A stretch of 43,177 nucleotides of DNA from positions 1 to 43,177 of the forward strand of contig JAJYXQ010000068.1 of NCBI GenBank assembly GCA_021796385.1. The letters are read 5' to 3'. Origin of the DNA: Thermoplasmata archaeon. Its GTDB lineage: Archaea > Thermoplasmatota > Thermoplasmata > Lutacidiplasmatales > UBA184. Shown one piece after another: positions 1-9,330 of this stretch (within the stretch, counting starts at the first letter, position 1; every line of letters starts with the position of its first letter). Made by a program: the position numbers and the translations under genes. The notes under the pieces were generated by a model. That model searched no databases. It was not told the origin of the DNA and was given only the letters and a program-made list of their open reading frames with translations.

Positions 1-3000
1 TCCCACGTCCATGAACGGCCGGGCCGGGGGAAGGCTGACCGTCAACCCGAGTCCCAGCGCAGGGTCGACCGTGTAGGGGAGGACAGGGCTCGGGGTCGTC
101 TTCCCGTTCGAATCCGTGACCGAGACGGAGACGGTGAACGGGCTCCCGGTTGCCGATGTCGGGGTGCATGTGAGGGTGGGGAGGTTGGTGGCCCCGCAAC
201 CCAGGTTCGCGGACGAGACAGACCAAGCGTAGACATCTCCCCCCGAACCTCCCGAGACGGTGCTCGAGAACGTCACCGTCTCACCCACGTCCGCGGAGGC
301 CGGTGTACCCGGGCTGATGCCGACAATAGGATCGGTGTAGACTGTGAAGGGTGTCGTCGTGCTGGTGGCCACGACACCGTTCGAGTCCGCCACGGCAAGG
401 CTGACCGCATACGTGCCCGCAGCACTGGGCGTACAGACTACCTGGACACTGGTCCCCGTGACGGATTCCGCGCCACATCCGAGGCCGGCCGCCAAGTTGA
501 GGGGGGACGCGGAATATCCTCCGGACCCAAACGATGCGGTCGATGTGAAGGTGACGCCCATCCCGACATCCGCGGCGGCCAAAGTGCTGGTCGGCTGGGA
601 AAGGGTCGGGTCGGCCAGGACCGCCAAGCTGAAGCCCGAAGATGGGGCCGACACCCCGTTCGAATCCCTGGCGGTGACACCGACGGTGAAGGGATTCCCG
701 ACCGTCGAGGTGGGCGTGCAGGAGAGCCGTGCGGTATCCACCGTGTTGCACCCGGGAGGAAGACCGGTCCATGAGTAAGAGAACGTCCCGGTGCCCCCCG
801 ACATGGCCACGGAGAACACGTCGGTCTGGCCGACGTCCACGGAACTCGCCGTGCCGGTGAAGCTCGCCACCGTCGGATCAGCGTAGATACGGAGGGTCGT
901 GGTCGGGGCCACGACGGTGAAGTTGTTCGAGTCGGTCACGGAAACACCGACCGGGAAGCTCCCGGTCGATGAGGACGGTTGGCAGGTTATCGATGAGCGG
1001 TCGGCGCTCGGGCACTCGGTCGGCAATCCCGTCCAAACGTAGGAAAAAGTACCGGTGCCTCCGGTCGGGGACACCGATAACGTGGCGACCTGGCCCCAGT
1101 CGACGGAAGAGGGGGTGAGAAGAGGCGCATTCGCTGCCGGGTCCGGGTACACGGTCACATCGATGGATGTGGACACCGTGGTTCCCAGCACGTCTTGTAC
1201 GGTGAAGGTGACCGTGTATGTTCCCACACTGGTCGCCAGGCAAGCCCCGGAGATGAGGGTGTGACCCAGAGGATCGACCGAACAACTCATGCCCGTGGGA
1301 GGAGAGAGCGAGACCGTGAGCTGGTCGCCGCCTGCTCCTTGACCAAGGAGGGGAGCCGAGAAGAGGATGGATTGGCCCACATCTAAGCTGGAAGGCGGAA
1401 ACTGGATGGGAGCAGACAGGGTTGGGATCACGTCCAGAGCCGCCGCATAGTTGCTCACCACGTAGATGTCCCCATTTCCATTGTCATACGCCACACCAAT
1501 AGGGGTCCTCCCCACGGTGACCGTGGCCACGACCGTTCTCGTTACTCCAGAAATGACGCTCAGATTCTGCGAGTTAGAGTTCGCCACGTAGACATCCCCG
1601 TTCCCACTGTCGTATGCTACGTACTGGGGAGACGATCCCACCGGGACAGTGGCTATCACTGAGTTCGTCACCCCGGAGATCACACTCACATCATTTGAAT
1701 TAGAGTTCGATACGTAGACGTACCCGTTACCGCTGTCATAGGCTGCTCCATCGGGGTTCGCCCCCACCGGGATCGTGGCCACCACCGCATTCGTCGCTTC
1801 AGAGATCACGCTCACCGTGCTCGAAACCGAGTTCACCACATAGATGTTCCCGTTCCCAGTGTCATACGTTCCTCCCAAGGGGTTCGCTCCCACGGGGACC
1901 GTGGCCACCACCGCATTCGTCGCTTCAGAGATCACGCTCACCGAGTTAGCACCTGCGTTCACCACATAGACATCCCCGTTCCCGCGGTCATACACAACAC
2001 CAACCGGAGCCACCCCCACCGGGATCGTGGCGACCACCGTGTTCGTCGCCCCGGAGATCACGCTCACTTCATTCGAACCAGTGTCCGCCACGTAGATGTC
2101 GGCGTCTCCGCTGTCGTATGCCACTCCGTCCGGGCTTGTCCCCACCGGGATTGAGGCCACCACCATGTTTGTAACCCCAGAGATCACGCTCATGTTGTTC
2201 GTGCCCGTGTCAGTCACGTAGATGTCCCCATTGTCCCGATCGAAGGCAACACAGCTGGGAGACGTACCAACCCCCACCGTGATCGACTGTACACCGGTCA
2301 CAGCAAGTGCCCGAAGCTCAGGGACCATCGATTGAACCTCCAACAATGTCGAGATCACGCTCACAAAATTCGAACCTGAGTCCGTCACATACACTTCCCC
2401 GTTCCCACTGTCATACCCCACACCGATGGGGGCCGCCCCCACCGGGAGCGTCGCTACCACCGAATTCGTCACCCCGGAGATGACAGTAACGTTATCAGAG
2501 TCAAAATTCGCCACATAGAGATCGCCGTTCCCACTGTCATATCCCACGCCGCGGGGGAACAACCCCACTGGGGTGGTGGCGACCACCGTGTTCGTCACTC
2601 CAGAGATCACACTCACATTGAACGATTGTTCATTTGCGACATAGACGTATCCGTTCCCGCCATCATACGCCACGCCAACGGGGTTCACCCCTACCTTGAT
2701 GTTGGCGACCACCGTGTTCGTCACCCCAGAGATCACGCTCACATTGTTCGTATAGAAGTTCGCCACGTAGATGTTCCCATTCCCACCGTCGTACGCACCG
2801 CCAAAGGGGTACGTCCCGACCGGAATGGTAGCTATCACCGTGTTTGTCGCCCCGGAGATCACGCTCACATTGTTCGCATAGGAGTTCGCCACGTAGAGAT
2901 CCCCGTTCGCGCTGTCGTACACCACGGCATTGGGGGAAGACCCCACTGGGACGATGGCCATCACGGTGTTTGTCGCCCCGGAGATCACGCTTACACTGTT

Positions 3001-3789
3001 CGAATTAGAGTTTGTCACGTAGACATCCCCGTTCCCACTGTCGTATGCCAAGGCCGTGGGAACTGAACCCACCGGGACATTGGCTATCACCGAGTCCGTC
3101 GATTCGGATATCACGCTCACATTGTTTAAGTTGACAACCGTCACATAGATGTCCCCATTCCCGTTATCGTACGCGACATTCTCCGGAGAACTTCCAACAT
3201 CTATTTGAGAGATCACGCCACCGGAGTCGTACGTCACGGGACTTGTGGACGCCGGCATTAAGGGAGCATCTACAGCTGGGTTTCCAATAGGCTGATCTGA
3301 AGGTGTCGTGCCTCCATTTGCATCCACAAAGGAAGGCGCAGTAAGGCGGGAAGACCCAGTAGAATGACTGGCACCCAAAGCGGTGTTCGAAGTGCTCAGA
3401 GACGCGGAAGAAGAGGGGGGCGAGTGTGCTGAGGAAAACCCGGATGCGGTCGACACCGGGAAAGGGATGGGAGAGCTTGTCGCTAGCTTTCCCGTCGACG
3501 ACGCACCCACCGAACTCCGCGATGGTTCCACCGATGCGGCGTTCCCTTTCCAACCGCTCTCGGCAGGTGTTGCCGGAGAGGGACTCGTCCCCCGTACCGA
3601 TGGAGAGACCCCAGCCGTGACCAGGAGAGGAGATAGGGTAAGGAGGACCAGAAGGAACAGTGCTAGGACCGTTCGTTGGATTCGTTGAGCGGGCAAGCCA
3701 CGTTTTCCAGAAAGCTGAGGGATTGATTGCCGAATGCGATCATAGAATTCTTCTTTGGCGGGTGATAGAGGGTCCATACAAATCCGCAT
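1..3789 (-). CDS. Giant secreted YVTN-propeller / Ig-like surface protein (3' end outside window)
   Basis: The minus-strand frame is open from the ATG at 3789 to the window edge (1263 codons, no stop), so the C-terminus is missing. After a basic N-terminus there is a hydrophobic segment at about residues 43-60 (signal peptide or anchor) and a Ser/Thr/Pro-rich linker. Then come 14 blades of the form 'xAYDSGNGDVYVxN...VSVIS', about 40-42 residues each. A longer linker sits between blades 7 and 8, so this reads as two seven-bladed propellers. From about residue 790 there are five complete Ig/PKD-like domains ('DVGQ...GLPxGC...CxPT...VTDSNG') and the start of a sixth. By comparison with the paralogue at 27996-33170, more Ig domains, a transmembrane anchor and a short cytoplasmic tail probably follow. 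The role is likely cell-surface binding or adhesion; the ligand is unknown. A second in-frame ATG lies at 3777. Confidence 0.88.
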   Translation of the reverse strand, partial: MRICMDPLSPAKEEFYDRIRQSIPQLSGKRGLPAQRIQRTVLALFLLVLLTLSPLLVTAGVSPSVRGTSPSPATPAESGWKGNAASVEPSRSSVGASSTGKLATSSPIPFPVSTASGFSSAHSPPSSSASLSTSNTALGASHSTGSSRLTAPSFVDANGGTTPSDQPIGNPAVDAPLMPASTSPVTYDSGGVISQIDVGSSPENVAYDNGNGDIYVTVVNLNNVSVISESTDSVIANVPVGSVPTALAYDSGNGDVYVTNSNSNSVSVISGATNTVMAIVPVGSSPNAVVYDSANGDLYVANSYANNVSVISGATNTVIATIPVGTYPFGGAYDGGNGNIYVANFYTNNVSVISGVTNTVVANIKVGVNPVGVAYDGGNGYVYVANEQSFNVSVISGVTNTVVATTPVGLFPRGVGYDSGNGDLYVANFDSDNVTVISGVTNSVVATLPVGAAPIGVGYDSGNGEVYVTDSGSNFVSVISTLLEVQSMVPELRALAVTGVQSITVGVGTSPSCVAFDRDNGDIYVTDTGTNNMSVISGVTNMVVASIPVGTSPDGVAYDSGDADIYVADTGSNEVSVISGATNTVVATIPVGVAPVGVVYDRGNGDVYVVNAGANSVSVISEATNAVVATVPVGANPLGGTYDTGNGNIYVVNSVSSTVSVISEATNAVVATIPVGANPDGAAYDSGNGYVYVSNSNSNDVSVISGVTNSVIATVPVGSSPQYVAYDSGNGDVYVANSNSQNLSVISGVTRTVVATVTVGRTPIGVAYDNGNGDIYVVSNYAAALDVIPTLSAPIQFPPSSLDVGQSILFSAPLLGQGAGGDQLTVSLSPPTGMSCSVDPLGHTLISGACLATSVGTYTVTFTVQDVLGTTVSTSIDVTVYPDPAANAPLLTPSSVDWGQVATLSVSPTGGTGTFSYVWTGLPTECPSADRSSITCQPSSSTGSFPVGVSVTDSNNFTVVAPTTTLRIYADPTVASFTGTASSVDVGQTDVFSVAMSGGTGTFSYSWTGLPPGCNTVDTARLSCTPTSTVGNPFTVGVTARDSNGVSAPSSGFSLAVLADPTLSQPTSTLAAADVGMGVTFTSTASFGSGGYSASPLNLAAGLGCGAESVTGTSVQVVCTPSAAGTYAVSLAVADSNGVVATSTTTPFTVYTDPIVGISPGTPASADVGETVTFSSTVSGGSGGDVYAWSVSSANLGCGATNLPTLTCTPTSATGSPFTVSVSVTDSNGKTTPSPVLPYTVDPALGLGLTVSLPPARPFMDVG
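1430..3220 (-). repeat. 14 tandem YVTN blade repeats (about 120-130 bp units)
   Basis: Fourteen in-frame copies of a blade-coding unit lie inside the surface protein gene. Each is recognisable by a stretch coding for YDxGNGDxYV followed by VSVIS. A non-repeat insert at about 2280-2370 separates seven copies from seven. The copies are more diverged at DNA level than those at 30890-32650. Confidence 0.85.
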
Positions 3790-4308
3790 GAAATCTAGCC
3801 TAAAAAGGCGTTGGCAGTATTGTACAGAAGTGAAACTGACAATTACATACGATTACACCATATAAACGTAGTTAATGTGTCTGCATCCCGGCAATATCTC
3901 TCCACGCGCACGCTGACTGAGGAACGATTCCCGAACTTGCTCGCTCCCGTTCGATCTGTTGGCAAACTTCTCACGAAGACATTCTCTTGAAGGACGGGAG
4001 GACCGCTTTGGGCGGAATGGGCTTAACACCCTCTGTGAGGTACATGACCCGCGATATCGCCCATAACGTCGGGTCGACGAGATGGCAATTTTGTTCCATC
4101 AATGGGCTCGATCTCGAAGTGCGAACATGAAACGTGAGACCTAGAGTGACGAGCCCAGAGACCCGCGGGCGGACCGTATGGGGCGATCATGTATTGCGAT
4201 CGATCCGAAAGGGACGGATCAGCGAGGTCTGCGGTTTTGGGTGCCCGGCTACCTTACCATTGAACCCCACCGAAAAGCGCTATTCGTTGATGTGCATGAG
4301 GCCAGAGC
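3790..4308. other. Divergent intergenic region with no recognised gene
   Basis: This stretch of about 520 bases lies between two divergently read genes. Apart from the TATA-like sequence near 3860 I see no gene, tRNA or long hairpin. No convincing TATA box stands just upstream of the ATG at 4309, so the start of that gene is less certain. Confidence 0.5.
3858..3866 (-). promoter_or_regulatory. TATA box candidate for the 1-3789 surface protein gene
   Basis: The minus strand reads TTTATATGG here, about 70 bases before the ATG at 3789. That would place transcription start near 3835 and give a leader of about 45 bases. The call is by eye only. Confidence 0.45.
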
Positions 4309-6720
4309 ATGGACGGGGAGAGCGGAGAGGCCATCGAAGCCCGGAACCTGCTCCTTCGACTTGATGTGATCGACCCGAGCCGCTTCGCGATCGCCGGAAG
4401 TTATGTCCGCTTCGATGAGCGTTCCCGGAACAACCTCAAAGATATTCGGCAACGCATCGCGAGCGAGATAGCCACACCCGCACCTGCGCCCTGCAACATC
4501 CTCATTTGGGGGGCTCCAGGGAGTGGGAAGAGCTTTCTCATTCAGGAGTTCGCCAAGGAACTTGGGCCCCGTGTGCGATATGTCGAACTGAACCTGGCTC
4601 AGCTCGATAGGAAAGCCTTCCAGGATGGCCTCGATGCCGCGTCGAAGTCCGACCGTCCTATGCTCTGCCTCGTGGACGAGGTGGATGCCAAATCCGGAGA
4701 GCCTTGGGCCTACGAACTGCTGCTACCGTATCTTGAGCCCCCTGCGCCTCCACGGAATCCCATCGTGTACTGCTTGGTGGGGAGTGGCGGGAAGAGCCTT
4801 GACGAGATGCAGGAACGCATACGCCAACGATCGAAGGGAACCGACCTCCTGAGCCGTGTACCACGGGGAAACAAGTTCATGATCGACCCCCTTGGCATCG
4901 GAGATCGCATACTGGTCTCCGCCCTCCAGTTGCGGGACCGAGCGTGGGAGGCCGGGAAGAAGGTCCGGGAGATCGAAAAGATGGCGCTCTTGTACGTGGC
5001 GGTGCAGCCCGGGCTATCGAGCCCTCGCCAGCTTCGGGGTCTCGCCCTCCAGTGCTCCCAACGGATACCGGTTGGAGAGGACCGGATCCGGTATGACCAC
5101 CTTTTCCCAGCCGGGGACCCGGAGAACAAGGAATTCTGGGAACGGGTCGGAAAGTTCCGGGAGGGCCTTTCCGGTGCTTTCATCCCGATCACGGGTCCGC
5201 CGCCGGCCGAACCTAGCCCCTCACATGCGGCCCCGGAAACGTCGTCCACACTGAGGAACCCGGCCCCGGACCTTCATCGGATCGCCGTGTTGCCCTTGAC
5301 CAACATCAGCCCCGACCCCAAGGACGAGTACATCGCCGACGGGTTGACCGAAGAGATCGTATCGGTCCTTTCGAGGGTGGGCGGGTTGAGGGTGATCTCC
5401 CGAACATCGATCGGCCAGTATAAAGGCACGACGAAATCGGCCATGGAGATAGGGAGGGAGCTCAGCGTCGGTTCGATCTTGGAAGGCAGCGTTCGGAAAT
5501 CGGGAAACCGGGTCCGGATCAGCTTACAGCTCATTGACGCATCCTCCGACGAGCATCGGTGGGCCCAGACCTTCGACCGCACGCTCGAGGACATTTTTGC
5601 GGTCCAAGCAGAGGTTGCCGAGCAGACCGCCCAACGCCTCCAAGTGGAGGTCCTCAGCTCAGAGAAGAAGTCCATCCGGAAGGAGCCGACCCAGGATACC
5701 GAGGCGTATGTCCTCTACCTTCAAGGAGTCCGCGCGAACATCAAATGGCGGGAGACCCAAGAACCGAGCGACGAAAGGAAAGCCGCGGGATTCTTCGAAG
5801 AGGCGATGGCGAAGGACCCGAGCTTTTCCTTGGCCTACGCGTCCTTGGCCAACCTCCTGCTCGAATCGGGAGGGATGGTGCGGTCTATGAAGGACGTGCT
5901 GCCCCGCGTGCGGGAGTTGGTCGCAAGAGCCTTGGAACTGGACCCCGACTCTGCGGAGGCTCATGCTGCGCGGGGAAATCTTGCCATGCAGGCCGATCAG
6001 GACTGGGCCGGTGCGGAGGCCGAGTTCCAGCGGGCCTTATCCCTCAATCCCAGCAATGTGACCGTCCACTTGTGGTACTACTTGCTCCTCTTGGCGTTAC
6101 AGCGATTTGATGAGGCCCGGATCGAAGCCCGGGCAGCCCTGGACCTAGACCCCTTGACATTCTATCCGAAGGTACTCGTGTTCCTTGTGGAGATGCAATC
6201 GGGCAACCTTTCGGGTGCGATCTCCGAAGTGGAGAAGCTCAGGACATTCTTCGGGAAGTCGCCCTTCCTCCGGTATCTCCAAGCGTGGTGCTGCGCCCGG
6301 GTCGGCCACCGTGAGGAAGGGCTTCGCCTCATCGCCGACCAGAAGGGGTCCCCACAACTCTTCATTCGAAGGTACTTCGCTCCCGTCTTTGCCCTCTTGG
6401 GCGATTCGGAAGAATCCACCCGGTTGCTCCGGGATTGGGCAAGCGGTAGCCTTTCAGGCTACATCCCCCTGTATGAGGTCGCCCGATGGTACGCCCAGAC
6501 GGGCCAGATGGAGAAGGCCATGGAACTCTTGGAACGGGACGTACGCGAGGGAGACAAGGGGTTCTGGGTCTCCTACTTTTACGAGGAATTCGATCCCCTG
6601 AGGGGCGATCCCCGATTCCTCGAGCTTCTACAGAAGATGAAGCTCCCGACGGTACCTCCCCGGAAGGACCCACCATCCCAGATCATTTCCCTCCCCTGGG
6701 ACCTACCTAGCGGGGCTTGA
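4309..6720 (+). CDS. AAA+ ATPase / TolB-like domain / TPR fusion protein
   Basis: This 803-residue protein is probably a cytoplasmic signalling or scaffold protein; its substrate is unknown. Residues about 25-300 form a P-loop ATPase with Walker A GAPGSGKS (68-75) and Walker B LCLVDEVD (119-126). From residue 321 comes a TolB-N-like domain of the kind seen in bacterial adenylate cyclases and regulators with TPRs: 'IAVLPLTNISPDPKDEYIAD' opens it, and 'GSILEGSVRKSGNRVRISLQ' and 'DIFAVQAEVAEQTA' follow. The part from about 470 to the end is helical TPR-like repeats ('A...ALELDPDSAEAHAARGN', 'ALSLNPSN'). No signal peptide, membrane segment or cyclase domain is visible. The TolB-TPR half resembles bacterial proteins closely, which suggests transfer. 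The start codon is the first plausible ATG; a conserved N-terminus would be needed to confirm it. Confidence 0.85.
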   Translation: MDGESGEAIEARNLLLRLDVIDPSRFAIAGSYVRFDERSRNNLKDIRQRIASEIATPAPAPCNILIWGAPGSGKSFLIQEFAKELGPRVRYVELNLAQLDRKAFQDGLDAASKSDRPMLCLVDEVDAKSGEPWAYELLLPYLEPPAPPRNPIVYCLVGSGGKSLDEMQERIRQRSKGTDLLSRVPRGNKFMIDPLGIGDRILVSALQLRDRAWEAGKKVREIEKMALLYVAVQPGLSSPRQLRGLALQCSQRIPVGEDRIRYDHLFPAGDPENKEFWERVGKFREGLSGAFIPITGPPPAEPSPSHAAPETSSTLRNPAPDLHRIAVLPLTNISPDPKDEYIADGLTEEIVSVLSRVGGLRVISRTSIGQYKGTTKSAMEIGRELSVGSILEGSVRKSGNRVRISLQLIDASSDEHRWAQTFDRTLEDIFAVQAEVAEQTAQRLQVEVLSSEKKSIRKEPTQDTEAYVLYLQGVRANIKWRETQEPSDERKAAGFFEEAMAKDPSFSLAYASLANLLLESGGMVRSMKDVLPRVRELVARALELDPDSAEAHAARGNLAMQADQDWAGAEAEFQRALSLNPSNVTVHLWYYLLLLALQRFDEARIEARAALDLDPLTFYPKVLVFLVEMQSGNLSGAISEVEKLRTFFGKSPFLRYLQAWCCARVGHREEGLRLIADQKGSPQLFIRRYFAPVFALLGDSEESTRLLRDWASGSLSGYIPLYEVARWYAQTGQMEKAMELLERDVREGDKGFWVSYFYEEFDPLRGDPRFLELLQKMKLPTVPPRKDPPSQIISLPWDLPSGA

Positions 6721-6865
6721 AGGCCGAAGTTCTGCCCGAAATTTCGAAGGTTCTTCGAACCCATCGTGCAGCGGCAGCCCCGAGGGTTCGATCGCCGCGG
6801 AGAGACGAGGACCCCACCGCTCCGACATAGCCCGGTTTGCCCGTGGATCTCCCCCTGTCGGGAAG

Positions 6866-6874
6866 CATTTAATA
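6866..6874 (+). promoter_or_regulatory. TATA box candidate for the moaD-like gene
   Basis: CATTTAATA lies about 35 bases before the ATG at 6906, so transcription would start near 6895 with almost no leader. Confidence 0.5.
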
Positions 6875-6905
6875 GCGGCCAAAGTGTGCATATGGATGAC
6901 GCCGT

Positions 6906-7175
6906 ATGGTCCGGGTGGTCCTCGATTCATGGATGGCCGAATTCGGCACCCCGAAGGAGGTGGCCTTGGAAGCCCCGAGCATCGGCGCTCTGCTCGACGC
7001 TCTTGAGCAGAAGTACCCACGGCTCCGGTTCCGACTCCGGGACGAGACCGGGTCTCCCCGTCGTTTCATCCGGTTCTTCGTGGACGGCGAGGTGGTCGAG
7101 CCGACCCATGTGATGAGAACGCCCCTTCGGGACGGCCAGACCGTTGACATTCTCCATTCTATCGCCGGTGGCTGA
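6906..7175 (+). CDS. moaD: MoaD/ThiS-family ubiquitin-like sulfur carrier
   Basis: This 89-residue beta-grasp protein ends in the di-glycine needed for C-terminal adenylation and thiocarboxylation (…HSIAGG). Its size, the 'FVDGEVVEPTHVMRTPLRDG' segment and the 'GQTVDILHSIAGG' ending fit the MoaD/ThiS/SAMP family. In molybdopterin synthase MoaD passes sulfur to cyclic pyranopterin bound to MoaE. No moaE is seen here, so a role as a protein modifier (SAMP) or in another sulfur pathway is also possible. It is followed after 32 bases by a BNR-repeat protein gene on the same strand, probably one operon, and faces the other Mo cofactor genes. Confidence 0.85.
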   Translation: MVRVVLDSWMAEFGTPKEVALEAPSIGALLDALEQKYPRLRFRLRDETGSPRRFIRFFVDGEVVEPTHVMRTPLRDGQTVDILHSIAGG

Positions 7176-7207
7176 GAAGGCGCGGGCGAACAAGGGAGAG
7201 CAGAACC

Positions 7208-8335
7208 ATGGCCGAAAAGAAGGTACGGATCCTCTTGGGGACCCGCAAAGGAGCCTACATCGTCGAAAGCAACACCCAACGCAAGTCCTGGAAAGTGGGA
7301 AAGGTACTGAATGCGGGCGATGAAGTGTACCATGTCACGGCGGACCCGCGCCACCCAGGTCACCTCTATTCGGCGGTGAACAGTTGGATGTTCGGTCCCA
7401 TGATCAACCGATCGAAGGATTGGGGGCGCACCTGGCAGGAGGTAGCGACCCCGCTCATGCCGGTCTCAAAGGCGCGCAATCCGTCCTTCGATCTGGTGAA
7501 TGGGGAGATCCATCGACCGAAGCACGCCCTCACCAACCTCTGGCACATCGAGCCGGGTCACCCGGAGGAACCGGAGACATTGTTCGCCGGGGCCGATCCT
7601 CACATGCTCTTCCGCAGCGACGACCTGGCGAAGAGCTGGTCCCCAGTGACCTCCATCAACGAGCACGGAACGAAGAAGGACTGGGGCCCGGGCGCAGGGG
7701 GCCCGTGCCTCCATACCATCATCGTTGATCCCACCAACCACCGCAGGATGTACGTCGGCCTATCGGCCGCGGGGACGTTCCGCTCGGAGGATGGGGGCGA
7801 AACATGGCGGGCGGTCAATAAGGGAGTGGAGACCCCCTTCCAACCGACCAAGTACCCCGAGGTCGGACAGTGCGTCCACCACGTGGTCCTCGACGCGGCC
7901 GACCCCGAGACAGCCTACCGTCAGGACCACGGGGGGATGTACGTGAGCCATGACGGGATGCGGAGTTGGGACCGGATCGGCAAGTTCTTCGACGATGACT
8001 TCGGGTTCGCGGTCGCTTCCGCCCGTTCTTTGCCCGGGCGGGCGTACTTCATTCCCTTGGAAGGCCGGTCCCGCGTGACCACCCAAGGCGGGCTCCAAGT
8101 GTTCGAATGGAACGACGAGCGCAAGAAGTGGCGGGCGCTCATGTCCCCCAAAGCCTTCCCCGGACATTTCGGGGTCCACCGGGAAGGGATGAACACGGAC
8201 CCGCTCGACCCCGCGGGCATCTATGTCGGCACGACCACAGGCCAGCTCATCTACAGTCCGGACGCCGGGAAGACCTGGCGACAGGTTCCCTATCAGTTCC
8301 CCGGCATCCACTCGGTGTCGGTAACGGTGGGCTGA
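7208..8335 (+). CDS. BNR/Asp-box (sialidase- or VPS10-like) propeller protein
   Basis: This 375-residue protein has Asp-box motifs typical of BNR/sialidase-fold propellers: 'SKDWGRTW', 'SDDLAKSW', 'SEDGGETW', 'SHDGMRSW' and 'SPDAGKTW'. No signal peptide is visible, so it is probably cytoplasmic. The catalytic arginine triad of true sialidases cannot be identified, so glycosidase activity is not supported; a binding or photosystem-assembly-like propeller role is equally likely. The start is supported by a GGGAG ribosome-binding sequence about 9 bases before the ATG. It sits directly after the moaD-like gene, and such MoaD-BNR gene pairs occur in other prokaryotes as I recall. A functional link between the two is inferred, not shown. 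Confidence 0.75.
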   Translation: MAEKKVRILLGTRKGAYIVESNTQRKSWKVGKVLNAGDEVYHVTADPRHPGHLYSAVNSWMFGPMINRSKDWGRTWQEVATPLMPVSKARNPSFDLVNGEIHRPKHALTNLWHIEPGHPEEPETLFAGADPHMLFRSDDLAKSWSPVTSINEHGTKKDWGPGAGGPCLHTIIVDPTNHRRMYVGLSAAGTFRSEDGGETWRAVNKGVETPFQPTKYPEVGQCVHHVVLDAADPETAYRQDHGGMYVSHDGMRSWDRIGKFFDDDFGFAVASARSLPGRAYFIPLEGRSRVTTQGGLQVFEWNDERKKWRALMSPKAFPGHFGVHREGMNTDPLDPAGIYVGTTTGQLIYSPDAGKTWRQVPYQFPGIHSVSVTVG

Positions 8336-8347
8336 CCCCGGAGCGGC

Positions 8348-9328
8348 TCAGGCCTTCTGGCCCGCCATGGGCAGGCTCAGTGGCCCAGCGAGGGTCCCGT
8401 CCGTCCGGAAAAAGGGTTTCCGGTTCCGGACGACCGCCTCGAAGCTGGGGATGAGCTCCTCGGGAGACGCCCCACGACGAAGGGCCGGAAGCATCTCCAC
8501 GAGCCCATCGTTGGTCATGAGGCATCCTTTGAGGGCCCCGTACGAAGTGAGGCGGATCCGGAAGCACCCGGCGCAGAATTCGGGGTTGTTGATCGGCCGG
8601 ACGATCTCGTAGACGAGCGGATGGTCCCCGACCGGCACCGTATACCTGGGGCGGTGGTGCAAGGGGTTTTCCTCCACCCGGACCGCCCTCCGGGCGGCCT
8701 CCCGGTCGATCCCCGCGAGCTCGGCGTGTAGGCTCTCGAACGTTTGCAGGTCGACCCGGCCCCGCACGTTCTCGAACTCGATGAACTGGATGGTCGCCCC
8801 GACCTCCTCGGCGATGGCTTGGATGGCCCGGACCTCCTCCTCCTGCTCCGTGATACCGGCAAGAACCACCACGTTGAGCTTGAGCGGGTGGAGCCCCGCC
8901 TTCCATGCGGCCCGGATGCCCTCTATAACACGGGGGAGAGAAGGGGCACCCGTGAGGGAGCGGTACGTCTCCGGGAGGGCGCTGGGCAGGCTGATGTTGA
9001 CCCGTTGGAGGCCGGCCTCCTTGAGTGCGCTAGCGATCGGGGCCAGTCGGATACCGTTCGTGGTCATCGATAGTTCTTCAACGTGAGGAGATATCCTTCG
9101 GACGATCTCGACAATGTCGGATCGTAGGGTAGGTTCTCCCCCCGTGAGCTTGACACGACGGACCCCCACCGCCTTCGATGCGATGACGCAGCGTTCGATC
9201 TCTTCCGGGGAGAGCTCGAGGTCGGAGGGAGGCTGTCCCTCCATATGGCAGAACACGCAGGCAAGGTTGCAGCGCTGGGTCAAGGATACCCGGAGGTCCT
9301 CCGTCTCCCGGCCAAAAGCATCCTGCAT
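8348..9328 (-). CDS. moaA: GTP 3',8-cyclase (radical SAM)
   Basis: This 326-residue radical-SAM enzyme would perform the first step of molybdenum cofactor synthesis, turning GTP into 3',8-cyclo-7,8-dihydro-GTP, the substrate of MoaC. The N-terminal cluster motif is C20-x3-C24-x2-C27 ('RCNLACVFC'). The second 4Fe-4S site of MoaA is C252-x2-C255-x13-C269 ('CAGCFRIRLTSYGALKGC'). 'TGGEPTLR' is the SAM-binding GGEP motif. The usual C-terminal Gly-Gly of bacterial MoaA is absent (it ends AGQKA). It is the last gene of the minus-strand Mo cofactor run and starts 2 bases after moeA stops. Its stop is only 12 bases from that of the convergent BNR gene. Confidence 0.95.
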   Translation of the reverse strand: MQDAFGRETEDLRVSLTQRCNLACVFCHMEGQPPSDLELSPEEIERCVIASKAVGVRRVKLTGGEPTLRSDIVEIVRRISPHVEELSMTTNGIRLAPIASALKEAGLQRVNISLPSALPETYRSLTGAPSLPRVIEGIRAAWKAGLHPLKLNVVVLAGITEQEEEVRAIQAIAEEVGATIQFIEFENVRGRVDLQTFESLHAELAGIDREAARRAVRVEENPLHHRPRYTVPVGDHPLVYEIVRPINNPEFCAGCFRIRLTSYGALKGCLMTNDGLVEMLPALRRGASPEELIPSFEAVVRNRKPFFRTDGTLAGPLSLPMAGQKA

Positions 9329-9330
9329 CC

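Noticed and set aside
2626-3066. His/Val/Pro-rich plus-strand open frame, and a similar one at 30828-31631
   Set aside because: Both are the antisense of the blade repeats; the periodic HIHIPVPAVI pattern is the complement of the YVTN units.
6721-6905. tRNA-like GGGTTCGATC near 6783
   Set aside because: No cloverleaf stems can be formed around it.
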